Part shown: in pieces, positions 28,057-35,194 of the stretch
How positions within the stretch are numbered: position 1 is the first letter of the stretch
Layout of the letters: each line of letters opens with the position of its first letter
DNA from: Pedobacter jeongneungensis
GTDB taxonomy: Bacteria; Bacteroidota; Bacteroidia; Sphingobacteriales; Sphingobacteriaceae
Length of the DNA: 64,000 nucleotides
Assembly: GCF_000633455.1 (NCBI RefSeq)
Contig: NZ_AYMG01000012.1
Location: 124,001 to 188,000, forward strand
Direction of reading: 5' to 3'
Made by a program: the position numbers and the translations under genes
The notes under the pieces: generated by a model
Seen by the model: the letters and a program-made list of their open reading frames with translations, nothing else
What the model was told of the DNA's origin: nothing
Database searches by the model: none

Positions 28057-28983
28057 ATGAAAAGAAGAAATTTATTAAAATCGATCCCTTTAGCCACAGC
28101 AGCGCTTGTACTTGGTGATCTTAAAAATATAGCCTCAGCTGCTCCAGTTGAGAAAAATCTCAATAAGAAACCTGTATTAACCATTGCACACATCACCGAT
28201 GTACACATCCGGAATGGTGATGATGCTCCTGCGAGATTTGAAAAATGCCTGAAAGAAATTAAAAAACTCAAAGTGGATTTTTTTCTGAATGGAGGCGATA
28301 GCATTCATGCAGCCGACTATAAAGACATTAAACGTGATAGTGTAATAGAACAATGGGGAATCTGGGATAACTGCATCAAACAGATCGCAGAATATGAAGT
28401 ACACAGCTGTATTGGTAATCACGACATCTGGTGGGCTGCACCATCTACCGATGATGAAATGTATGGTAAGGACTATGTGGTGAAAAGATTAAAAATTCCT
28501 AACCGCTATTACAGTTTCTCTAAAAAAGGCTGGCATTTTATCATTTTAGATGGCAATAATAAAAATACCGCTCTGGATAACGAACAGTACAAATGGCTTG
28601 AGAACGAACTCGAACGTTTACCAGCAAATACGCCGGTGCTGCTCATGTCGCATTACCCTATACTAACGGTTACCGGTACCTGGGAAGGTGGCCAGCATGG
28701 CGACCATAAAGAGTTGAAGGAGTTGTTTTACAAACATAAAGATAAAGTGAAAGTTTGCCTCAGTGGTCACCAGCATTTACTGGACAGGGCCTGGTACAAT
28801 GGCGTTGAATATTATTGTAATGGTGCCATGAGTGGCTTTTGGTGGGGAAAAGGGGATAAAAGGTCTGCAAAGCCTTATTATTATCAGCAAACGGCTCCTG
28901 GCTACGCTATTTTAAAACTCTATAGTGATGGTACTTTGGAAAACAAGTATATTGAAACTGAACAACCAGAAGCAAATGGGTAA
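28057..28983 (+). CDS. Exported calcineurin-like metallophosphoesterase
   Basis: 308 residues from the ATG at 28057. The upstream in-frame stretch from 28000 translates repeat sequence (FRQAQHDKIS), so it is rejected as coding. The N-terminus MKRRNLLKSIPLATAALVLG looks like a Tat signal. Dimetal site motifs in order: TDVHI, GGDSIH, GNHD, SHYP, GHQH, the class III phosphodiesterase (CpdA-like) pattern. It hydrolyses phosphomono- or diesters in the periplasm. Same strand after SusC/SusD but separated by about 300 nt of repeats, so co-transcription is uncertain. Confidence 0.88.
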   Translation: MKRRNLLKSIPLATAALVLGDLKNIASAAPVEKNLNKKPVLTIAHITDVHIRNGDDAPARFEKCLKEIKKLKVDFFLNGGDSIHAADYKDIKRDSVIEQWGIWDNCIKQIAEYEVHSCIGNHDIWWAAPSTDDEMYGKDYVVKRLKIPNRYYSFSKKGWHFIILDGNNKNTALDNEQYKWLENELERLPANTPVLLMSHYPILTVTGTWEGGQHGDHKELKELFYKHKDKVKVCLSGHQHLLDRAWYNGVEYYCNGAMSGFWWGKGDKRSAKPYYYQQTAPGYAILKLYSDGTLENKYIETEQPEANG

Positions 28984-28992
28984 GGTTAATTA

Positions 28993-29093
28993 ATCGTCAT
29001 TGCGAGGAGGAACGACGAAGCAATCTTTCATGCTTAAAAGCCTTGTAATAAAGATTGCTTCGTCGGCTGAGAAAGCCTTCTCGCAATGACGAT
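28993..29093. repeat. Dispersed inverted repeat with long arms
   Basis: Outer arms ATCGTCATTGCGAG and CTCGCAATGACGAT are perfect complements. Inner arms ACGAAGCAATCTTT and AAAGATTGCTTCGT are also complementary. Together they form a roughly 100-nt interrupted cruciform-type element between the convergent phosphoesterase and 84-residue protein genes. It may serve as a bidirectional terminator. Confidence 0.8.
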
Positions 29094-29104
29094 ACCTTTT
29101 ATAA

Positions 29105-29344
29105 CTAACTATGTCCAGCTTCAGCAATATATTCAGGATCAACCGGTGAAGAATAATCACCAGGTGTATTTTCCAGATAAGACTGTTCCATATCATTAAG
29201 ATAATCTTTCAGCTGTGCTATCCTGGCAATCATATCGGTCTTTTCCTGCTCACTATGTTCTGGAGCGCCGTCCATGGCTTTAATTGTATCTATGGCATAA
29301 TCCATAAATATTTTAACGTTTTCTGATAAAAGTTCTTTTTTCAT
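29105..29344 (-). CDS. Small acidic protein of unknown function
   Basis: 79 residues from the ATG at 29344 (an in-frame ATG five codons earlier, 29359, is also possible). Predominantly helical and acidic (ENVKIFMDYAIDTIKAMDG, MIARIAQLKDYLNDMEQ), no signal peptide. It lies directly downstream of the amylase gene in the same direction (39-54 nt), so it may share its transcript. No family recognised. Confidence 0.6.
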   Translation of the reverse strand: MKKELLSENVKIFMDYAIDTIKAMDGAPEHSEQEKTDMIARIAQLKDYLNDMEQSYLENTPGDYSSPVDPEYIAEAGHS

Positions 29345-29397
29345 GTTAGTTCTATTCATTGTTTGTTAAACTAATGTTATTAAGATTCCCAATTAGG

Positions 29398-30882
29398 TTA
29401 ATCTGCTGTCCAGGCCGAAACCGATCCGGCAGCGACAAAAAATTCTCCCCAGCCATTTTCATCAATAACCACTTCATTATCAATATTTTTTAACCTGTCA
29501 CGGAAAACCCTTCCCGCAAATTGCTGACCTATTTCCATGGCTTTATACCCTTCATCTCCATTTGAAATTAATACCGCTAAGCCAGAATTTTCATGCTCTT
29601 CATCGCCTGATAAGGTCCAGCCAATGCAATTTGGATGATCAAAATAGTCGCGCTGGGTACCATACACTTTGTTTTTTCTTAGCCCAAGCATGGTTTGTAT
29701 TTCTTTTACTGGTTCAAGCACAATTTCATGCTCATTGCCATCATTTCCTTTGTCGCAGTATTTAGCACCATAAAGATCAGGATAGAAAATGCAGGGATAG
29801 CCCGTATTGCGCAACAGGATCAATGCATAAGCCAGCGGACGGAACCAATGGTCTACTGTTTGTTCCAACGACTGTAACGGTTGCGTATCATGATTTTCAA
29901 CCAGGGTAACCGCAAGGTCTGGCCTGACTTCTACCAGCGTATTTTGAAAAATTTCGCTCATGTTAAAGTCGTTTCCTTCTTTCGATGCACGTGAAAAATT
30001 TCCTTGTAAAGGCGCATCAAAAAGCGACATGCGGCCTTCGGTAATATCAATATATTCAAGCAATGAGCCTAAATCCCATGGCGACCAGTATTCGCCTACG
30101 GTAAATAGCTCTTTTCCTGTTTTCTGCCGAATGTGATCCAGCCATTCATTGTAGAACAAAGGATCCATGTGTTTGATTGCGTCTAAGCGGAAGCCATCAA
30201 ATTTAATGGTTTCGTGAAGCCATTCTCCCCAGTTTTTAACTTCCTCGCGTACATGTGGGTTCCGGTAATCAATATCGGTAAGCATCAGGTAATCATAATT
30301 ACCGTTTTCTTTATCCAAAACATCCTGCCAGCCATCACCATATTGATTCTGAATACTGAAAATAGCCGTTTCTCCTGTTTTATTGTCAAAATCGACACCT
30401 GCAAAACATTGAAAATCCCATTCGAAAGCTGAATATTTTTTTGCCCTTCCCGGATAGGTAAACTTCGTATAGGCCTCAATTTCATAAGGTTCAGAAATAA
30501 AGCTGTTCCTGTTTTCAGGATCAACCTTTCTGACGGTTATTGTTTCGGTTTCATCTGCACCTCCAAGGTGGTTAAGTACAATATCCATATATACTTGTAA
30601 TCCCGCTTCCTGGGCCACACGTACACCTTCTAAGAGTTCGGCTTTGGTACCATATTTTGTTCTGACACTTCCTTTCTGATCAAATTCGCCCAGATCATAA
30701 AGATCGTAAGAATCATAACCCGTTGATTTTTCACCATCCATGCCTTTATGTGCAGGAGGAAGCCATAACGTATCGATTCCAAAAGATTTAAGTTCTGTTG
30801 CTTCGTCCTTTAATTTTTTCCAGAGTGAACCATCAGAAGGATAGTACCACTGAAAATATTGTAGCATGGTATAGTTTTCCAT
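29398..30882 (-). CDS. Cytoplasmic alpha-amylase (GH13, AmyS-like)
   Basis: 494 residues, no signal peptide. The four conserved GH13 regions are present: DIVLNH (100-105), GFRLDAIKH with nucleophile D234, GEYW with acid/base E264, and VENHDT with D332. Starting with MLQYFQWYYPSDG, it fits the GH13_5 bacterial liquefying amylase type, which hydrolyses internal alpha-1,4 bonds. Without a signal it should act on cytosolic glycogen or imported maltodextrins. Only the small gene at 29105 seems linked to it. Confidence 0.92.
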   Translation of the reverse strand: MENYTMLQYFQWYYPSDGSLWKKLKDEATELKSFGIDTLWLPPAHKGMDGEKSTGYDSYDLYDLGEFDQKGSVRTKYGTKAELLEGVRVAQEAGLQVYMDIVLNHLGGADETETITVRKVDPENRNSFISEPYEIEAYTKFTYPGRAKKYSAFEWDFQCFAGVDFDNKTGETAIFSIQNQYGDGWQDVLDKENGNYDYLMLTDIDYRNPHVREEVKNWGEWLHETIKFDGFRLDAIKHMDPLFYNEWLDHIRQKTGKELFTVGEYWSPWDLGSLLEYIDITEGRMSLFDAPLQGNFSRASKEGNDFNMSEIFQNTLVEVRPDLAVTLVENHDTQPLQSLEQTVDHWFRPLAYALILLRNTGYPCIFYPDLYGAKYCDKGNDGNEHEIVLEPVKEIQTMLGLRKNKVYGTQRDYFDHPNCIGWTLSGDEEHENSGLAVLISNGDEGYKAMEIGQQFAGRVFRDRLKNIDNEVVIDENGWGEFFVAAGSVSAWTAD

Positions 30883-31080
30883 ATATTATAATAAGTTTAT
30901 GGGGATACAACATTATCTACGGCTTAAGGTTTGAGGAGAGTTTAATCTGTTTACAAAAAAACAGTAAATAGCTAATGGATAAATTCAAATAACGTTATAA
31001 TGACGTTTAAAATTTACTAAATTTAAATCTTCAAACAAATAAGAGAAATCGGTATAGAAAAACTGATTGTAACCTAACCA

Positions 31081-32604
31081 ATGATAAAATCACATCAACA
31101 AACCTGCGGCATATTATTTTGGCTAGCTGTATTTTTATCATGCAGTACTGCCCGGGCCCAACAAAATATAATAAAAGTAGAAATTGATCCTGCTATTCAG
31201 TTTCAAACCATGGAAGGTTTTGGGGCATCTGATGCGTGGTCCTGTCAGTTTGCAGGTTTATGGCCTGATGAAAAACGGAACAAAATGGCCGATCTTCTTT
31301 TCAGTACCCAATTTACAAAAACTGGCCAACCGATCGGTATCGGACTAAACATGTGGCGTTTCAACATCGGTGCGGGCAGTACAGAACAAGGGGAAGCCAG
31401 TAATATTAAAGATGAATGGCGCCGTCAGCCGGCTTTTCTTCAAATTGACGGGAATTATGACTGGAATGCATTACCTGGACAAACCTGGTTTTTAAAAGCA
31501 GCAAAAGCTCGTGGCGTAAAACAATTTATCGGCTTTGTAAATAGTCCAAATGTTCGCTTTACCAAAAACGGCAAATCTTATTCTACTGATGGCCTTTGCA
31601 ATCTCGATTTTGGAAAACTAGAAGATTTTTCAGCAGATATGGTAAACACTATAAATGGAATAAAGAAAACCACAGGCATTACGTTAAACTACCTCAGCCC
31701 TGCAAATGAGCCCCAATGGAAATGGAACGAACACAACCAGGAGGGCTGCCCTTACAACAATGCCGAGTTGGCCTCAATTTACAAGGGCATTAATACCGCA
31801 TTCTCTAAAAATGGAATTAAAACTAAAATTCAGATAGGAGAGGCTGGCCAGCTGGATTACCTGTATGATAACGGAAACACGGTTAAAGGAAATCAGGTTG
31901 CTCAGTTTTTCGATATTGCTTCGCCCAATTATGTAGGCAATCTTTCTCATATCGATCAATCCATTTCAGGTCACAGTTATTTTACCACAAGCCCCAAAGA
32001 AAAGTTAATAGAAGTACGTGAGAAAACGGCTATGGCGGTATCGAAAATAAAGGGATTAAGGTATTGGATGTCGGAATATTGCGTGCTTGGAGATGACTCG
32101 CTAAAAGGAGATAAGCGTGATTTGGGCATGAAAACGGCTTTGTTTATTGCAAAACTCATCCACCACGATCTTGTTTTTTCGAATGCTTCCTCCTGGCAAT
32201 GGTGGCTGGCCATTTCGAGCGGCGATTATAAGGATGGTTTGGTGTATATCGATAAAAATAAAACTGATGGGCAGGTGTACGAGAGCAAACTGTTATGGGC
32301 ATTTGGTAATTATAGCCGTTTTATACCAGTGGGCAGTAAACGTATTCAGGTTGAAATGCCTGAAGAAAAAACTTCACAGCTTTATATATCATCATATGTG
32401 AACAACAAAAAACTGGTAACGGTTGCAGTAAATACTTCCCAGAACGACATCGATCTTGATATAGCGGTTAAAAACGATACACAACATTCGGTAAAAACTT
32501 ATGTTACTTCTGATGAATATAACCTTAAACCGTATAAAGAATATAAAAATACCAGCAAAATCCATATACCGGCAAAATCAGTGACGACCATATTAAGCGA
32601 TTAA
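31081..32604 (+). CDS. Secreted GH30 family glycosidase
   Basis: 507 residues with a signal peptide (cleavage near ARAQ, residue 27). It has the GH30 start FQTMEGFGASDAW, acid/base E210 in SPANEPQWKW and nucleophile E332 in YWMSEYC, then a C-terminal beta-domain from about 400. The features resemble the group containing endo-beta-1,6-galactanases more than glucocerebrosidases, but the subfamily call is tentative. About 200 nt from the divergent amylase gene; no SusCD partner adjoins it. Confidence 0.85.
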   Translation: MIKSHQQTCGILFWLAVFLSCSTARAQQNIIKVEIDPAIQFQTMEGFGASDAWSCQFAGLWPDEKRNKMADLLFSTQFTKTGQPIGIGLNMWRFNIGAGSTEQGEASNIKDEWRRQPAFLQIDGNYDWNALPGQTWFLKAAKARGVKQFIGFVNSPNVRFTKNGKSYSTDGLCNLDFGKLEDFSADMVNTINGIKKTTGITLNYLSPANEPQWKWNEHNQEGCPYNNAELASIYKGINTAFSKNGIKTKIQIGEAGQLDYLYDNGNTVKGNQVAQFFDIASPNYVGNLSHIDQSISGHSYFTTSPKEKLIEVREKTAMAVSKIKGLRYWMSEYCVLGDDSLKGDKRDLGMKTALFIAKLIHHDLVFSNASSWQWWLAISSGDYKDGLVYIDKNKTDGQVYESKLLWAFGNYSRFIPVGSKRIQVEMPEEKTSQLYISSYVNNKKLVTVAVNTSQNDIDLDIAVKNDTQHSVKTYVTSDEYNLKPYKEYKNTSKIHIPAKSVTTILSD

Positions 32605-32842
32605 TCCAGAAAATTTAATCTTTAGATGTAAAATTTGGGATGGTTAAGATTTCTATTTGCAACGATATATATACGCGCGAAACGGTACAGTGTTAAAAAT
32701 CTTATATCAAAAATAACAACTCAACGGTTTAATGTATTCTAATTGCGAGTTGCTAATCAGGGCTTTACAAAAACTTTAAAGGCTTTAGCTTCGTTTCTTA
32801 AATAACCCCGGCAATTAAACGCCGGTTTATAAAGGAGTAGCC
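32605..32842. other. Upstream region of the peptide secretion locus
   Basis: No ORF of note. A small hairpin (CCGGC at 32808-32812 with GCCGG at 32821-32825) followed by TTTATAAAGG lies about 60 nt before the first precursor gene. It could be a weak terminator or attenuator. No clear TAnnTTTG promoter was found. Confidence 0.4.
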
Positions 32843-32870
32843 GAAAACCTCAAATAGAGTAGGCATTATT
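32843..32870 (+). promoter_or_regulatory. 5' leader motif, copy 1
   Basis: GAAAACCT, 5 nt, AGAGTAGGC, then ATTATTAAA. The same two blocks with the same 5-nt spacing occur before the second precursor gene (33346-33375). It ends 16 nt before the ATG at 32887. Its role is unknown; the shared spacing suggests a protein or RNA element rather than chance, although tandem duplication could also explain it. Confidence 0.5.
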
Positions 32871-32886
32871 AAAATTAGAAAACGTT

Positions 32887-33120
32887 ATGAAACTTCAAGA
32901 GTTAAATTTAAACGAAATGAAAGAAATCAACGGTGGTGGTTTATTTGGTGGTAATGATTCGTCAAATTCAGGCGGTCTGTTAGGATCAATCGGAATTGGT
33001 AACCTGTTATCATTCTCAAACGAAACCCAAGACGGAGATGAATCGAGTAAAACCTCGTTCTCTTTAGGGAATAACATTGGTGGAAGCCTAGAAGGTTTAT
33101 TTAAAAGCTTAACCAGCTAA
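32887..33120 (+). CDS. Double-glycine leader secreted peptide 1
   Basis: 77 residues. The leader MKLQELNLNEMKEINGG matches the Bacteroidota double-glycine type, with hydrophobic positions L6, L8, M11 and I14, and cleavage expected after G17. The core is Gly/Ser/Asn-rich, has no Cys, and ends with SFSLGNNIGGSLEGLFKSL. An acidic QDGDESSK patch lies in the middle. The C39-peptidase exporter at 35191 should remove the leader and export it. Bacteriocin, signal or surface peptide roles are all possible. Confidence 0.8.
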   Translation: MKLQELNLNEMKEINGGGLFGGNDSSNSGGLLGSIGIGNLLSFSNETQDGDESSKTSFSLGNNIGGSLEGLFKSLTS

Positions 33121-33142
33121 TTTGACTTAACTAATCTTTTAT

Positions 33143-33175
33143 AAAAAAAGGACTTCTTCGGAGGTCCTTTTTTTT
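33143..33175 (+). terminator. Terminator after peptide gene 1
   Basis: The stem AAGGAC-CTTC-type (AAAGGAC with GTCCTTT, 33147-33153 and 33164-33170) is followed by a run of T, and preceded by a run of A, so it could act on both strands. It lies 25 nt after the stop codon, so this gene is probably a separate transcript. Confidence 0.85.
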
Positions 33176-33345
33176 ATGCCATTAATTGCGTAACGTTTTA
33201 TTGAGGTAATTGTTTTAATTAATTGACAACCAAATAGTTTATTGTATTCTGTGCTGTTGTTCGAAACACTGGTTTCAGGAAATCTGACCTCTAAACTAAT
33301 GCGTTTATTAATTAAATGGCTATTAAAGCCAAGTTAGGGGATGCT

Positions 33346-33375
33346 GAAAACCTATAACAGAGTAGGCTTATTAAA
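33346..33375 (+). promoter_or_regulatory. 5' leader motif, copy 2
   Basis: GAAAACCT (33346-33353), 5 nt, AGAGTAGGC (33359-33367), TTATTAAA. Same order and spacing as copy 1 at 32843. It ends 10 nt before the chosen ATG at 33386, which supports that start over the upstream in-frame ATG at 33341 that would translate the motif. Confidence 0.5.
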
Positions 33376-33385
33376 TCTATTTATT

Positions 33386-33619
33386 ATGAAAATGCAGGAA
33401 TTGAATTTAACAGAAATGAAAGAGATTAATGGTGGTGGTTTATTTGGTGGTAATGATTCGTCAAATGCTGGCGGCTTATTGGGATCAATCGGAATTGGTA
33501 ACTTATTATCATTCCAAACTGCCAGTGAAGATGGTGATGAAGCCAGTGCAAGTTCGTTGTCATTCGGCAACAACATCGGTGGTAGCCTGAGTGGCTTATT
33601 CGATAGTTTAAGCAAATAA
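33386..33619 (+). CDS. Double-glycine leader secreted peptide 2
   Basis: 77 residues, the same length as peptide 1 and a clear tandem duplicate of it. The leader MKMQELNLTEMKEINGG and the first 27 core residues are nearly identical, and the C-terminal half has drifted (ASEDGDEASASSLSFGNNIGGSLSGLFDSLSK). No Cys. Start chosen at 33386 because it reproduces the leader of peptide 1; an upstream in-frame ATG (33341) would add 15 residues that belong to the 5' motif. Exported by the downstream HlyD/C39-ABC pair. Confidence 0.8.
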   Translation: MKMQELNLTEMKEINGGGLFGGNDSSNAGGLLGSIGIGNLLSFQTASEDGDEASASSLSFGNNIGGSLSGLFDSLSK

Positions 33620-33635
33620 TAAATAATTAGTGTTG

Positions 33636-33667
33636 AAAAAGGAGGATAATCGTTTTATCCTCCTTTT
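33636..33667 (+). terminator. Terminator after peptide gene 2
   Basis: A 14-bp stem (AAAAAGGAGGATAA with TTATCCTCCTTTTT) around a TCGT loop. It sits only 24 nt before the ATG of peptide 3, so peptide 3 depends on read-through or a promoter inside this short gap. Confidence 0.88.
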
Positions 33668-33690
33668 TCTGTTGAATTTAAATCAGGATC

Positions 33691-33906
33691 ATGGAAAATT
33701 TATCAGAAAAAGAACTTAAAACCATCAATGGTGGTGGGATATTTAATGGAAATACAGGCGCATCGTCTATATCCCTTACAGCCACAACCGATAGCTTATT
33801 GAGTATTTCCTTTACCAGGAGTGATGGTGATTATAAAAATACAACAACCCTTTCAATAGGAAACAATATTGGTTTAAACCTGGGTTTATTAGGCCAAAAG
33901 CTATAA
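33691..33906 (+). CDS. Double-glycine leader secreted peptide 3
   Basis: 71 residues. The shorter leader MENLSEKELKTINGG (cleavage after G15) differs from the other two, and so does most of the core (NTGASSISLTATTDSLLSISF). It keeps the DGDYKN acidic patch and the C-terminal motif LSIGNNIGLNLGLLGQKL shared with peptides 1 and 2. No Cys. Followed by a terminator and then the adaptor gene 82 nt downstream. Confidence 0.78.
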   Translation: MENLSEKELKTINGGGIFNGNTGASSISLTATTDSLLSISFTRSDGDYKNTTTLSIGNNIGLNLGLLGQKL

Positions 33907-33911
33907 TTACC

Positions 33912-33940
33912 AGGCATAAGCAGTTTGTTTATGCCTTTTT
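33912..33940 (+). terminator. Terminator after peptide gene 3
   Basis: Stem AGGCATAA (33912-33919) with TTATGCCT (33929-33936), then four more T. It separates the precursor genes from the exporter genes and would lower exporter transcription relative to peptide. Confidence 0.8.
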
Positions 33941-33988
33941 CTTGTATTAAAAAACTAAACAGGCTTAAATGCGTATATAATTTCAGAT

Positions 33989-35194
33989 ATGGATAGCGAT
34001 AAATATATATTTCCGAAAGAAGTGATTGAAAATACGGCCGAATACCATTTTCATACCCATAATTCGTATACAAAGATTATATATCAGGTAATACTTGCTG
34101 TATTAATTTTTGCTTTTTTAGCCATGTTCCTTATTAAGGTTGATGTTAATGTGAAAAGTACAGGACTTTTCAGGCCAACTGCCGAAAGGAATGAAATAAA
34201 ACCCTTAATTGCTGGCCGTATTGATTCGCTGTTTATTAAAGAAAACATGCATGTTAAAGCCGGTCAGGTTTTACTCACGATCAAAAAAGAAAATATAGAA
34301 AGTCAGGATGCGCTAAACCAGTTTCGACAAACTGATGTTGAAGATCAATTATATGATCTCGGGTTGTTGATCAACGCCTATAAAAGAAACGACTGGTCGA
34401 AAAAGCTTCCTTTAAAATCAGGTGTTTATGGTCAGCAATACAGCTTGTTTATGCAGCGGGTTACCGAGGCTAAGGCACGTTATCAGCTTGCCTATAAAAA
34501 TTACGACCGTTATGCCTATCTGTATAAAAGAAAAGCAGTTTCTGCATTGGAGTATGATGAGGTTAAACTTAAAAAAGATAATGTATTTAACGAGCTTTCT
34601 TTAATTGGGGAGGAGCAGGGTAGTAAATGGCAAACCGAACTTAACCAGTTGAATATCCAGCGCCAGCAGTTAGGTTCCAGAGACCGTCAGTATGAAGAAG
34701 AAAAAGAGTTTTACACCATCAAAGCACCCCTAACCGGAACAGTACAGCAGTTAAAAGGGATCCAGCCGGGAAGTTCTATCGCAGCAAACGAAATTTTGGG
34801 TGAGATATCACCCGATTCAGGCCTGATTGCTGAAACCTATGTACAGCCTAAAGATATTGGCTTGTTACACGTGGGCACAAAAGCCAGGTTTCAGATTGAC
34901 GCCTACAATTATAACGAATGGGGATTGGCCACTGGAAAAGTGGTGTCTATTTCGAGCGATGTTTTTATGCAGAACGGAGCACAGCCTTTTTTTAAAGTTA
35001 GATGTTTACTGGATAAAAATAGTTTAAAACTCCGCAATGGTTATATCGGTAAAATTAAAAAGGGAATGACCTTACAGGCCCGTTTTTTTGTTACGCGGAG
35101 AACACTTTTTCAATTGCTTTACGATAAAGCAGACGATTGGTTAAATCCAAATGTAATTCCTCAAAGTAAAGAAACCCAGGTAACGAGCCTATGA
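33989..35194 (+). CDS. HlyD family periplasmic adaptor of the peptide exporter
   Basis: 401 residues. Short cytoplasmic N-terminus, one membrane helix (about 31-50, IYQVILAVLIFAFLAMFLIKV), then a lipoyl/barrel-sandwich half (IKPLIAGRIDSLFIKENMHVKAG), a helical hairpin (about 110-240) and the second half (FYTIKAPLTGTVQQLKGIQPGS). This is the membrane fusion layout of type I and bacteriocin exporters. Its stop overlaps the start of the ABC gene by 4 nt (ATGA), so the two are translationally coupled. An outer-membrane TolC partner is not in the window. Confidence 0.9.
   Translation: MDSDKYIFPKEVIENTAEYHFHTHNSYTKIIYQVILAVLIFAFLAMFLIKVDVNVKSTGLFRPTAERNEIKPLIAGRIDSLFIKENMHVKAGQVLLTIKKENIESQDALNQFRQTDVEDQLYDLGLLINAYKRNDWSKKLPLKSGVYGQQYSLFMQRVTEAKARYQLAYKNYDRYAYLYKRKAVSALEYDEVKLKKDNVFNELSLIGEEQGSKWQTELNQLNIQRQQLGSRDRQYEEEKEFYTIKAPLTGTVQQLKGIQPGSSIAANEILGEISPDSGLIAETYVQPKDIGLLHVGTKARFQIDAYNYNEWGLATGKVVSISSDVFMQNGAQPFFKVRCLLDKNSLKLRNGYIGKIKKGMTLQARFFVTRRTLFQLLYDKADDWLNPNVIPQSKETQVTSL

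Noticed and set aside
33341..33385. Longer start for peptide 2 at 33341
   Set aside because: The 15 added residues translate the 5' motif shared with peptide 1, and the ATG at 33386 restores an identical leader length.
32887..33906. Lanthipeptide or other modified-peptide cluster
   Set aside because: The cores contain no Cys, and no LanB/LanM, radical SAM, YcaO or ATP-grasp gene is near.
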